64,000 nucleotides of DNA, taken from CAYSRM01 sp964475205 (lineage in GTDB: Bacteria; Verrucomicrobiota; Kiritimatiellia; UBA8416; CAYSRM01). The DNA is taken from positions 1 through 64,000 of the forward strand of contig CAYYVQ010000006.1 in NCBI GenBank assembly GCA_964475205.1. Reading direction: 5' to 3'. Of this stretch, positions 8,142 through 16,450 are shown in pieces; position 1 is the stretch's first letter; each line of letters opens with the position of its first letter. The position numbers and the translations under genes were made by a program. The notes under the pieces are model-generated. The model had not been told where the DNA came from. It did not search any database and saw only the letters and a program-made list of their open reading frames with translations.

Positions 8142-9017
8142 ATGGCAAACTTAATCCGAATGACAACAATATTGCAACGGAACCTCAAAGTGCGTCGATC
8201 CGAATCAGGAATTCTCCTGGTGGAGTTTCTCGCAGCCCGCATAGGCACATCGAAACGCAAAGCAAAACGCCTGATTGACAGCAAACAGATTCTGGTCAAC
8301 AGCAGGCGAACATGGATTGCAAAACACCGTCTGGCCGAAGGGGACATGGTGCGGCTGCCTGCGGTTTCTCCTGTATCCGCAGCTAAAGCTAACCCTGAAA
8401 CGCTCAAGATCCTGCACCAGGACAGCCTTATGGTGGCAATTGACAAGCCATCCGGACTGGTAACCAATCAGCACAAAAACAGTGTTGAACACCTCTTGCA
8501 GAAACAGCTTTCTAATCCGGGAATAAGGGCAATCCACCGCCTTGACAAACAGACTACAGGAGTCCTCCTTTTCAGCAAAAACGAGGAGTTCCGGCAAGCT
8601 ATGATCAACGTGTTCCGCCAGGGCAGAATCCGCAAGGACTACCATGCCATTGTTGCAGGACGAATCCAGGCCTCCGACAGAGAGATATCAAAACCTCTTG
8701 ACGACAAGCGGGCAGAATCCCGTATTAGAACCGTGGCATACAGCAAAAATTCTACACACCTTATCGCAACAATACTCACAGGCAGAACCCACCAGGTAAG
8801 AAGGCATCTTTCCTCGCTCGGGCATCCCGTCCTTGGCGACCGGCGTTACCAGATCGAAATAGCCTCAGCATTCCAGGGAATACAGTTCTCAAGGCAGATG
8901 CTTCATGCGTCCCACGTTTGCTTCCCGCATCCGTCAACAAACAAAACACAGGCCATCAATTCCAGGCTCCCGCAAGATTTCCGTGATTGCCTCTCAAGGC
9001 TTAAACTCACTTCGTGA
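8142..9017 (+). CDS. RluA-family RNA pseudouridine synthase
   Basis: The protein converts uridine to pseudouridine in rRNA or tRNA. It has an N-terminal S4-like RNA-binding segment (LAARIGTSKRKAKRLIDSK) and a catalytic domain with HRLDKQTTGVLLF carrying the catalytic Asp, followed by RKDYHAIV and GRTHQVRRHLSSLGHPVLGD, all typical of the RluA subfamily. Which site it modifies cannot be read from the sequence. I chose the ATG at 8142 (291 aa); the frame also opens at 8079, but that start overlaps a dispersed repeat motif, and a third ATG lies at 8160. It converges on infA with 12 bp between stops. Confidence 0.88.
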   Translation: MANLIRMTTILQRNLKVRRSESGILLVEFLAARIGTSKRKAKRLIDSKQILVNSRRTWIAKHRLAEGDMVRLPAVSPVSAAKANPETLKILHQDSLMVAIDKPSGLVTNQHKNSVEHLLQKQLSNPGIRAIHRLDKQTTGVLLFSKNEEFRQAMINVFRQGRIRKDYHAIVAGRIQASDREISKPLDDKRAESRIRTVAYSKNSTHLIATILTGRTHQVRRHLSSLGHPVLGDRRYQIEIASAFQGIQFSRQMLHASHVCFPHPSTNKTQAINSRLPQDFRDCLSRLKLTS

Positions 9018-9029
9018 TCCTGGAATTAA

Positions 9030-9254
9030 TCAGCCTTTGTGCCGGTAGGTAATTCGACCTTTGCTAAGGTCATAAGGAGAGATCTGAACAGTCACTTTGT
9101 CGCCGTTTGTGATCTTAATGAAATACTTCCGCATTTTTCCGGATATATGCGCCAGTATTTCGTGACCATTCTCCAGGCGCACCTTGTACATTGTCGCCGG
9201 AAGAACCTCAACCACTGTTCCTGTTGTTTCTATTGTGTCGTTGTTCTTTACCAT
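9030..9254 (-). CDS. infA: Translation initiation factor IF-1
   Basis: This 74-aa single OB-fold protein binds the 30S A site during initiation. The family pattern is clear: DTIETTGTVVEVLPATMYKV, NGHEILAHISGKMRK and GDKVTVQISPYDLSKGRITYR. I chose the ATG giving MVKNNDTIE, preceded by a GGAAAGAG sequence; the frame continues further upstream but without IF-1 similarity. The segment before it also holds the divergent hypF promoter region. IF-1 here is a single gene away from the ribosomal protein operons. Confidence 0.95.
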   Translation of the reverse strand: MVKNNDTIETTGTVVEVLPATMYKVRLENGHEILAHISGKMRKYFIKITNGDKVTVQISPYDLSKGRITYRHKG

Positions 9255-9396
9255 AAGCTCTTTCCATAAGAAGAAGAGAAAGCTACAAATTCCCCGGCAG
9301 CTATGCAAGCTGTATTTACGAAAATAAATTACATAAAGAAAAAGCGCGCTTCGGTAGCGCTTGAAAATACCGGTACATAGCCTGTATCCTCTAGTC

Positions 9397-11775
9397 ATGA
9401 ATCACGGAACTGAAACCGTCAGAAAAGTCATACACCTTGCCGGCGTAGTGCAGGGAGTGGGTTTTCGCCCTGCCCTTGCAAGACTGGCAGCAGACCACGG
9501 CATAGGCGGCTCTGCCCGCAACCTTTCTGGAAAAGTGGAACTCATTGTCGAAGGCGGGCGGGAAAAAGTCGAAATCTTTCTTTCCGAGCTGCCTCGTTCT
9601 CTCCCTGTAAACGCCCGGCTGGAATCGATGCAAACAGTCCAGACAGTGGATTTAAACGGGAAACTTCGCAAAGAATTCAATATTCTTCCAAGCAGAAGCG
9701 GCGGCAGTTTTGACCTGGTTATACCCCCCGACCTGGCAATGTGTTCTGATTGCAAAAGGGAAATCCTCGACCCCGGTTCAAGACGTTACGGTTATCCCTT
9801 CACAACATGCACAGCATGCGGCCCACGGTATACCATCATAGACGATACCCCGTATGACAGGCAGCGAACAACCATGGCCCGCTTTCCAATGTGCGAAAAA
9901 TGCGCTGCTGAGTACAACGACCCGGCAGACAGGCGTTACCATGCCGAAACGCTCGCCTGCTCTGCGTGCGGGCCAACCCTGTGCTTCGAATCCGGTCAAG
10001 GTAAAACTTTAAAAGCAGCCAAAGCTCTTTTTGCTGCAAGAGAAGCGCTAGCAAACGGAGAAATAATTGCAGTCAAGGGCATAGGCGGCTTTCTCCTGGC
10101 CGCCGATGCCCTGAACAGGCAGGCTGTTTTGAAATTACGTAAGAGAAAACAACGTCCGCATAAACCGTTTGCAGTCATGGCCCCGGACATCGAGACTGTC
10201 CGGAATTTCTGCATGGTTCCGCCTGCGGCGGAGAAAGCGCTTACTTCCCCCGGCGCGCCTATCGTAATACTTGATACCAGGCAAAATGCCGCAACCCGCC
10301 AATCTATCCCCGTGGAACTCATAACCCCCGACGGTCCGACAATGGGAATTATGCTCCCTACATCTCCGTTGCACCAGCTCATGTTCACTGCCGTAAAAGA
10401 GGACAAAACTCCTGATTTCAAACTGCTTATAATGACAAGCGGAAACCGGAGCGGAGAACCAATATGCATTACAAACAGCGAAGCCAGGGACAGGCTCTCC
10501 GGAATTGCGGATTCCTTCCTTATGCACAACCGCGATATCAATCTTCGAAACGACGATTCATTGGGGACTGTTCAGAACGGGGTCTTTCAGCTCTGGCGAA
10601 GAGCGCGCGGTTACGCGCCTGCCCCGGTTAATCTCCCGTTTAAATTACAGCAAACCTCCCTTGGAATGGGTTCTGAGATGAAAAACACTGTCTCTGTGGC
10701 TCAGAAAACAAAAGTCTTCATGTCACCACACGTGGGAGATCTCGATACGCCCGAAGCGGTCGACGGTTTAAAAGAAGTCAGTCATAATCTTCCTGCCTTT
10801 CTCAACGCCTCGCCGCGGATAATCGCAACGGATCTTCATCCCGACATGCAGTCTTCCATCCTAGGGTCGCGAATTTCCAGGGACAGAAACATTCCCCTGG
10901 TTAAGATTCAACACCATTATGCTCATGCGGCAGCCGGCCTTGCCGAGCACGGACTGGCGGAAGGCCTGGCCATCGTCTTTGACGGAACGGGTCTCGGAAC
11001 AGATAAAACCATATGGGGCGCGGAGCTTCTGTATTCCAACATGGAGGAATTCAGACGGCTTGCAACTTTTGTCCCTGCCGCCCTGCCGGGCGGAGACGCT
11101 GCGGTTATCAACCCGGCAAGGCAGCTCGTAGCGCGAATGCACGACTCTAACATCGATTTGCCGGCTTTCATTTGCGATAAATATAAAATCAGCCCGAACA
11201 ACGTCAGGACATGGATCCGGCAGGCGGAAAAAGGTATAAATACGCCGATGTGCCATTCCGCAGGAAGGCTGCTCGACTCTTTTTCAGTCCTCCTGGGAAT
11301 CGCACCGGAGACCATAACCTATGACGGCCAGCCTGCAATACGCCTTGAACATGCCGCTTCCGCCTGTTCACGGCAGATTGATATCCGGGTTCCCTTCGCC
11401 ACAGAGTGGCGGGAAGATACTTTTTTCATCGACTGGCGTCCGGCTTTTTCCTTCATGGCGGAACAGATTTCACAACCCGATCCCGACATTCCGGCCCTTG
11501 CCATGGCTGTCCATCAGGCCCTTGCCGACGCGGCAACAACAATGGCAAAAAACACCGCAAAATATACCAACAACCGCAATATACTGTTGTCCGGCGGAGT
11601 ATTTATGAACCGCATTCTTACATCCCTGGCGACCAGGCAACTACGCAACATTAAATTCAAACCGTTGATCCACACACAGACACCCCCAAACGACGCCTGC
11701 GCCTCATTCGGACAGGCGGTAATTGCAGCCGGTAGTGTCAAGTGTTCTATGAAAAGCAATGAAAACTGTGTGTGA
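9397..11775 (+). CDS. hypF: Carbamoyltransferase HypF
   Basis: HypF converts carbamoyl phosphate to the carbamoyl group that becomes the cyanide ligands of [NiFe]-hydrogenase. Domains of this 792-aa protein in order are: acylphosphatase-like (VVQGVGFRP near residue 15), two zinc fingers (CSDC ... CTACGP and CEKC ... CSACGP), a YrdC-like domain (KGIGGFLLAADA), and a Kae1-like domain with HHYAHAAAG, FDGTGLGTD and LSGGVFMNR. All key features seem intact. I chose the ATG giving MNHGTETV; the frame starts 12 codons earlier. hypC follows after 111 bp containing a GT-rich stretch. Confidence 0.96.
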   Translation: MNHGTETVRKVIHLAGVVQGVGFRPALARLAADHGIGGSARNLSGKVELIVEGGREKVEIFLSELPRSLPVNARLESMQTVQTVDLNGKLRKEFNILPSRSGGSFDLVIPPDLAMCSDCKREILDPGSRRYGYPFTTCTACGPRYTIIDDTPYDRQRTTMARFPMCEKCAAEYNDPADRRYHAETLACSACGPTLCFESGQGKTLKAAKALFAAREALANGEIIAVKGIGGFLLAADALNRQAVLKLRKRKQRPHKPFAVMAPDIETVRNFCMVPPAAEKALTSPGAPIVILDTRQNAATRQSIPVELITPDGPTMGIMLPTSPLHQLMFTAVKEDKTPDFKLLIMTSGNRSGEPICITNSEARDRLSGIADSFLMHNRDINLRNDDSLGTVQNGVFQLWRRARGYAPAPVNLPFKLQQTSLGMGSEMKNTVSVAQKTKVFMSPHVGDLDTPEAVDGLKEVSHNLPAFLNASPRIIATDLHPDMQSSILGSRISRDRNIPLVKIQHHYAHAAAGLAEHGLAEGLAIVFDGTGLGTDKTIWGAELLYSNMEEFRRLATFVPAALPGGDAAVINPARQLVARMHDSNIDLPAFICDKYKISPNNVRTWIRQAEKGINTPMCHSAGRLLDSFSVLLGIAPETITYDGQPAIRLEHAASACSRQIDIRVPFATEWREDTFFIDWRPAFSFMAEQISQPDPDIPALAMAVHQALADAATTMAKNTAKYTNNRNILLSGGVFMNRILTSLATRQLRNIKFKPLIHTQTPPNDACASFGQAVIAAGSVKCSMKSNENCV

Positions 11776-11886
11776 GTTTGTGGGTGTGTGGGTATGTGAG
11801 CCAGGCTGGTCAAAGAATGCTTTCTTGCGACCCATTCTCATGTTATTATGAGAAGTATTAAGAAATAGACAACCAGGGGAAAACTC

Positions 11887-12126
11887 ATGTGTCTTGCTGT
11901 GCCAATGAAACTTGTTGATCTCTGCGACTCTGAACACGGCAGAGTGGAACTGGAAGGAAGCCGTCAGGACGTCAATATCTCGCTTATCGACAATCCTGTG
12001 CCAGGCGACTACCTCATAGTTCATGCCGGGTTTGCAATAGAGAAACTTGACCGGGAAGAAGCGGACAAACGAATCAATCTGTTCAAGGAACTCGCCGAAA
12101 GCCAGCAGGCCCCGATACCATCCTGA
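11887..12126 (+). CDS. hypC: Hydrogenase maturation chaperone HypC
   Basis: This small 79-aa HypC/HybG protein starts MCLAVPMKL, so the essential N-terminal Cys2 is present. HypC works with HypD in assembling the Fe(CN)2CO unit and delivers it to the hydrogenase large subunit. An AGGGGA ribosome-binding site precedes the ATG. It is followed by hypD after 27 bp. Confidence 0.96.
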   Translation: MCLAVPMKLVDLCDSEHGRVELEGSRQDVNISLIDNPVPGDYLIVHAGFAIEKLDREEADKRINLFKELAESQQAPIPS

Positions 12127-12153
12127 GCAGGCCTTTATACCGTAAACTGATAA

Positions 12154-13248
12154 ATGAAATACATCCACGAGTTCAGAAACAGGGCAGCAGCCGGCAGAAT
12201 CGCAACCGCAATCTCCGAACTGTCAGCAAACCTGGACCCTGAACGTACAATCCGGATCATGGAAGTCTGCGGCACTCATACAATGGCCATTGCCCGTTAT
12301 GCGATAAACAACGTGCTTCCGAATAACGTGGAGGTTATCAGCGGCCCCGGCTGCCCCGTGTGCGTTACCGATCCAGGCTACATCGACGCGGCAATAGAAC
12401 TGGCCAGGAAGGGCTGCATAATTACAACTTTCGGGGACATGATAAATGTGCCCGGAACATCTTCAACTCTGGCCGAATGCCGCGCCGAGGGCGGGAAGGT
12501 GGAAATCTGCTACTCGCCTGAAAAAGCCTTGTCTATTGCCGATGACAACCCGGACAAAGAAGTGGTTTTTCTTGCGATAGGTTTCGAGACAACTATACCT
12601 CCCGTGACAAGCATTGTCAGGCTCGCGGAAACGTCCGGCGCGAAAAATATATCGCTTTTGACTGCATTCAAGGTAATACCCCCGGGATTGATCGCACTGG
12701 TTCAGGATCCGGAACTGCAGATTGACGCTTTTCTTTGCCCCGCGCACGTCAGCGCAATAATAGGAACCGCCCCCTACCAGACTTTTGCCAGGGACTATGC
12801 AAAGCCCTGCGTTATAGCCGGCTTCGAGCCTCTGGATATTCTTTACGGAATCGAAGGCATACTCCGCCAGATAACCGAAGGGGAACCAATGGTGGAAAAC
12901 CAGTATTCCCGCGTCGTAAAACCCGGAGGCAATCCAACAGCCCTGGCCCTCATGGCGCAATACCTTGAACCGTGCGACGCCTGGTGGCGGGGCCTTGGCC
13001 CAATAAACCACAGCGGCATGAAGCTGCGCGAGCAGTTTGCTTCCTGCGACGCTTCAAAAAAACACAATATCCCGATACGCCACGGAAGACTGAATCCGCA
13101 ATGCCTGTGCGGAGAAGTAATCAAGGGCAAAATAAAGCCTGTTCAGTGTCCGATGTTTGCCACGGCCTGCACTCCAGACCGCCCCATGGGCCCTTGCATG
13201 GTAAGCCAGGAAGGAAGCTGCGCAGCATCCTTTAAATACAGCCGATAG
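12154..13248 (+). CDS. hypD: Hydrogenase maturation protein HypD
   Basis: HypD is an Fe-S protein that holds the iron while CN and CO ligands are attached. The 364-aa length is normal. Characteristic motifs are EVCGTHTMAIARY near residue 37, GPGCPVCVT near 65, CPAHVSAIIG, and the C-terminal cysteines (CLCGEVIKG, CPMFATACTP, GPCMVSQEGSCAA) that bind the [4Fe-4S] cluster. It is part of the hypFCDEA run. Confidence 0.97.
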   Translation: MKYIHEFRNRAAAGRIATAISELSANLDPERTIRIMEVCGTHTMAIARYAINNVLPNNVEVISGPGCPVCVTDPGYIDAAIELARKGCIITTFGDMINVPGTSSTLAECRAEGGKVEICYSPEKALSIADDNPDKEVVFLAIGFETTIPPVTSIVRLAETSGAKNISLLTAFKVIPPGLIALVQDPELQIDAFLCPAHVSAIIGTAPYQTFARDYAKPCVIAGFEPLDILYGIEGILRQITEGEPMVENQYSRVVKPGGNPTALALMAQYLEPCDAWWRGLGPINHSGMKLREQFASCDASKKHNIPIRHGRLNPQCLCGEVIKGKIKPVQCPMFATACTPDRPMGPCMVSQEGSCAASFKYSR

Positions 13249-13348
13249 CTGCCGTGGGTGAAAAGACCTGTATGCCCGTAAGGTTGGAAAAATCAAAATC
13301 TCCTCTTTGCCTTGAACAACAGCGCTTCCGGCCTTATTCTCTTGTCCC

Positions 13349-14356
13349 ATGAATTCCGGAAGAATACAACTTGCTCACGGCGGCGGCGGACGCCTTTCAC
13401 GGTCGCTGATAGAATCCCTGATTGTTCCGCGTTTCGGCAAAGGTCCTCTCGGCGGACTGCCGGATTCCGCCTCCCTGGAAGCGACTTCCCCGGAACTGCT
13501 CTTTACCACGGACAGCTTTGTTGTACAACCGCAGTTTTTCCCGGGGGGCGATATCGGCAAACTTGCGGTTCACGGCACAGTCAATGATATTGCAGTGGCT
13601 GGAGGCAAACCCCATTGGCTTTCGCTGGCTTTCATACTTGAAGAAGGCCTGCCTGTATCCCTCTTGGTGAAGGTACTGGATTCAATAAAATATGCGGCTG
13701 ACGATGCGGCGGTTCAAATTGTCACCGGCGACACCAAGGTTGTGGCCAGGGGACAATGCGATCAACTTTATATAAACACATCCGGCCTCGGCTTCAGAAT
13801 ACCCGGCCTTTACCCACGGCCGCCTGCTATTCAGGAAGATGACGCTATCATTGTGAGCGGCACCATAGGCGACCACGGGATGGCAGTCCTGGCAGCAAGG
13901 GAAGAACTGGCGCTGGAAAACGGACCTGTAAGCGATACTGCCTCCATCCATCGCCTCGTATCAAAAACACAAGAAAAAGCGGCTTCAGTGCATTTCATGC
14001 GCGATCCCACTCGCGGCGGGGTAGCAACAACGCTGTACGAAGCAGCACAGGACACAAACTTTGACTTCGTACTTGATGAAGCGTCTATCCCCCTTTCCCG
14101 GGGAACTTCTGCGGCGGCCGAGCTCCTCGGACTCGATCCGCTCAACTCTCCCTGCGAAGGACGTTTAATCATGATCTGCAGCAACAAAGTTGCCGGCGAA
14201 ATAACCGAAGAATGGAAATCAATGCCGGAAGGCCGGCAATGCGGGCGCATCGGTTCGGTAAAAAAAGGGTCCGGCAGAGTAATCCTCGAAACCCTTGCCG
14301 GAGGCAGACGGTTGGTAACCCCGCCAAGCGGGGAACTTCTGCCAAGGATATGCTGA
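13349..14356 (+). CDS. hypE: Hydrogenase maturation protein HypE
   Basis: HypE dehydrates the carbamoyl group on its C-terminal cysteine to a thiocyanate for transfer to the iron. The 335-aa protein begins with RIQLAHGGGGRLS, contains FTTDSFVVQP and DPTRGGVATTLYE (AIR synthase-like ATP-binding fold), and ends in PRIC, so the catalytic C-terminal Cys is intact. The hypA start overlaps no bases but follows within two bases of the stop. Confidence 0.97.
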   Translation: MNSGRIQLAHGGGGRLSRSLIESLIVPRFGKGPLGGLPDSASLEATSPELLFTTDSFVVQPQFFPGGDIGKLAVHGTVNDIAVAGGKPHWLSLAFILEEGLPVSLLVKVLDSIKYAADDAAVQIVTGDTKVVARGQCDQLYINTSGLGFRIPGLYPRPPAIQEDDAIIVSGTIGDHGMAVLAAREELALENGPVSDTASIHRLVSKTQEKAASVHFMRDPTRGGVATTLYEAAQDTNFDFVLDEASIPLSRGTSAAAELLGLDPLNSPCEGRLIMICSNKVAGEITEEWKSMPEGRQCGRIGSVKKGSGRVILETLAGGRRLVTPPSGELLPRIC

Positions 14357-14358
14357 CA

Positions 14359-14775
14359 ATGCATGAACTCTCAATTGCTCAGGCCCTTATTGAAAAAATC
14401 ATCGCTCTCGCAGAAGAACAACATGCTGAATCAGTCAGCAGCATTCACGTGGAGGCGGGCGCCTTGTCCGGTGTAAACCCGGAAGCCCTGGAACTCGCTT
14501 TCCCGGTGGCAGCCGAAAATACCGTGGCGCATAATGCCAGGCTTGTAATAGAAAAAGTTCCAGCCGGAGGGGAATGCGCCTCTTGCGGCAACAATTCCCG
14601 GTTCGACCCTGTCGCCCCGGTCTGCCCTGTATGCGGCAGCGCCGAAATGAACATATCCAGCGGACGTCAATTGCTTCTGAAACGGGTCGAATTCCTGCAA
14701 AAAGACAATCCGGGCACATGCAATGCGGACAAAGCTGATTCGGGCGCAAACACAGAAACAAGACAGCAACCATGA
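14359..14775 (+). CDS. hypA: Hydrogenase nickel incorporation protein HypA
   Basis: HypA delivers nickel to the [NiFe]-hydrogenase, normally together with the GTPase HypB. The 138-aa protein starts MHELSIAQ, with His2 as nickel ligand, and contains the structural zinc site CASC ... CPVC. It is about 20-25 residues longer than usual because of an acidic, polar C-terminal tail. The in-frame extension upstream to 14212 lies inside hypE and is not credible. No hypB gene is found in the window. Confidence 0.94.
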   Translation: MHELSIAQALIEKIIALAEEQHAESVSSIHVEAGALSGVNPEALELAFPVAAENTVAHNARLVIEKVPAGGECASCGNNSRFDPVAPVCPVCGSAEMNISSGRQLLLKRVEFLQKDNPGTCNADKADSGANTETRQQP

Positions 14776-15782
14776 CAATATTGCGGGAGAAGGCGCGGCT
14801 TAAGAAGATGAACACAGGACCGAGAAAGGCCCTTGGCCTTTTGGCGCTCATTTCGGTTTCATCCCTGCTTTTGTTATCTTGCAGAGATGCAGACAAAAGC
14901 TCACCACGGCCCGGCAACGCCGAATTCATTCCTCTAAAACGCTTTAACCCTGACCGCGCATACGAGGAAGTTAAAAATTTTGTTGCGCTGGGCCCGCGGG
15001 TTTCAGGCACCACGGGAGCATCAAAAGCCGCGGATTATATTGCCGAACGCCTTCGGGAATACGGCTACCAGCCTGTAATCGACGACTTTATCGATAATAC
15101 TCCGGAGGGAAAAAAAACGTTCAGGAACATCGTTGCGGTGGCCGCCGGCAATACCGACACAGCAATTGTTCTGGTTTCGCACTACGATACCAAGGCAGGC
15201 ATATCCCCTGATTTTGCGGGAGCTAACGATTCTGGTTCAAGCACCGGCCTTCTTCTCGAACTGATGAGAACGGCATGGAATGCTCCGGCAAACAGGCCTG
15301 ACATCATAGGCCTGTTTGTAGACGGAGAAGAATGCCTGCAAAGATACTCCTCTTATGACGGGCTGCACGGCAGCAGACATTTTGTGCGCACACTCATTCT
15401 CAACAGGAGAGCCGATCGGATAGTTGCGGCAATAATACTTGATATGATCGGGGACCAAAACCTCAATATAAAAATACCTGCGAACTCAGACCGCGACCTG
15501 ATATCAGAGACCTTTGAAGCAGCGAAACGAGAAGGCTTCCGGAACTATTTCCACCTTTCCGAAGGTTACATTATTGACGACCATGTGCCGTTTCTCAACG
15601 CGGGCATACCTGCGGTTAACCTCATAGATTTCGAATTCGGCTCCAGCCCCGGAAAAAATGACTACTGGCACACTACCAACGATACCCTCGACAAAATAAG
15701 CCGAAAGAGCCTGGAAATAACAGGAAGAACCACTCTCCGCCTGGTCAACAGGTTATGCGCCGATGCGCAGCCGCCGGAATAA
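14772..15782 (+). CDS. Predicted M28-family metallopeptidase lipoprotein
   Basis: The protein (336 aa) has an N-terminal hydrophobic segment ending in LLLLSC, a lipobox, so it is probably a lipoprotein processed by LspA. The rest is an M28 zinc peptidase fold: LVSHYDTKAG (zinc His and Asp), GANDSGSSTG (bridging Asp), DGEECL (catalytic Glu region) and ILDMIGDQ (zinc Asp), with a late His in DYWHTTNDT. The family includes aminopeptidases and glutaminyl cyclases; the substrate is unknown. The first ATG overlaps the hypA stop (ATGA), so translation may be coupled; an alternative ATG is at 14808. Co-transcription with hyp genes is unusual and may be incidental. Confidence 0.82.
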   Translation: MTILREKARLKKMNTGPRKALGLLALISVSSLLLLSCRDADKSSPRPGNAEFIPLKRFNPDRAYEEVKNFVALGPRVSGTTGASKAADYIAERLREYGYQPVIDDFIDNTPEGKKTFRNIVAVAAGNTDTAIVLVSHYDTKAGISPDFAGANDSGSSTGLLLELMRTAWNAPANRPDIIGLFVDGEECLQRYSSYDGLHGSRHFVRTLILNRRADRIVAAIILDMIGDQNLNIKIPANSDRDLISETFEAAKREGFRNYFHLSEGYIIDDHVPFLNAGIPAVNLIDFEFGSSPGKNDYWHTTNDTLDKISRKSLEITGRTTLRLVNRLCADAQPPE

Positions 15783-15838
15783 GTTTTCGACATTCAGGAC
15801 CAGTAAAGTGTTGCTCCGGGAAACTCTGTAAGAATGAG

Positions 15839-16315
15839 CTATTTACAGGAAGACATGAAATCCGCCAGCCTGGCAGCCGTATTCTGCACATGGGAGCCTT
15901 TCCAGAAAACCTTGCCGCACACCGGGCAAACAAAGAACTCATCGTATCTGCCGTAGACATTCGGATGAACCCTTGCCCTGATGTCTTCTTTTGCCGGCAC
16001 ACGAACAAGGTCAACATTGCAGTCCACGCACCGGCTGAAAAGGTATGAAGAAATGTCAAGTCCGTACTCGCCAACAACCTCGCCCAACTGCTCCAGAGGT
16101 TGTTGCGACTCCACAATAAAATATCTTTCCGCCGCCGGGTATTGTTCGCATAACATGGTGTTACGGCTCAGAAAAATCCTGTTTTCCGCGTTGGATTTCA
16201 GTATTAACTCATGTGTTCTCAGGTTGGTATTCCAAAGAGTATCATACCCGGTGATACGCAGATTCCTGCCAAGCTTTATCAGCATGTGATCTACGGTGAA
16301 AGAAATTTTCCTCAT
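15839..16315 (-). CDS. Mut7-C RNase-domain protein
   Basis: This 158-aa protein matches the Mut7-C domain family: a PIN-like fold with FTVDHMLIKLGRNLRITGYDT at the start, RIFLSRNT in the middle, and a C-terminal zinc ribbon (CVDCN ... CPVCGKVFWKGSH). Homologues are predicted RNases; the family name comes from the C-terminal domain of animal Mut-7. No substrate is known. Its ATG overlaps the stop of a tiny upstream frame (ATGA), so it is likely translated from the same mRNA as the ClpX-like ATPase gene. Confidence 0.85.
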   Translation of the reverse strand: MRKISFTVDHMLIKLGRNLRITGYDTLWNTNLRTHELILKSNAENRIFLSRNTMLCEQYPAAERYFIVESQQPLEQLGEVVGEYGLDISSYLFSRCVDCNVDLVRVPAKEDIRARVHPNVYGRYDEFFVCPVCGKVFWKGSHVQNTAARLADFMSSCK

Positions 16316-16450
16316 TTCCGGGATCCGCCTCCGAGCCCTTTACCCGCAAGCCATCCGTTTTCTGCAATCCTTTCCGCGGCAGGCGTCCCGGCCTCAGGCA
16401 CGGCATGCTCCAACCAGACCAATTGCCCGGGGCCATATGATGGGTAAGGG
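16314..16450 (-). CDS. Possible small ORF coupled to the Mut7-C gene
   Basis: Between the ClpX-like gene and the Mut7-C gene one minus-strand frame stays open and its TGA overlaps the next ATG. It would encode about 40 residues including QLVWLEHAVPEAG and NGWLAGKGLGG, and has no ATG, so a TTG or similar start is needed. The overlap with the next gene and the non-random composition suggest coding or a decayed gene. I do not recognise it. The exact start is unknown. Confidence 0.3.
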
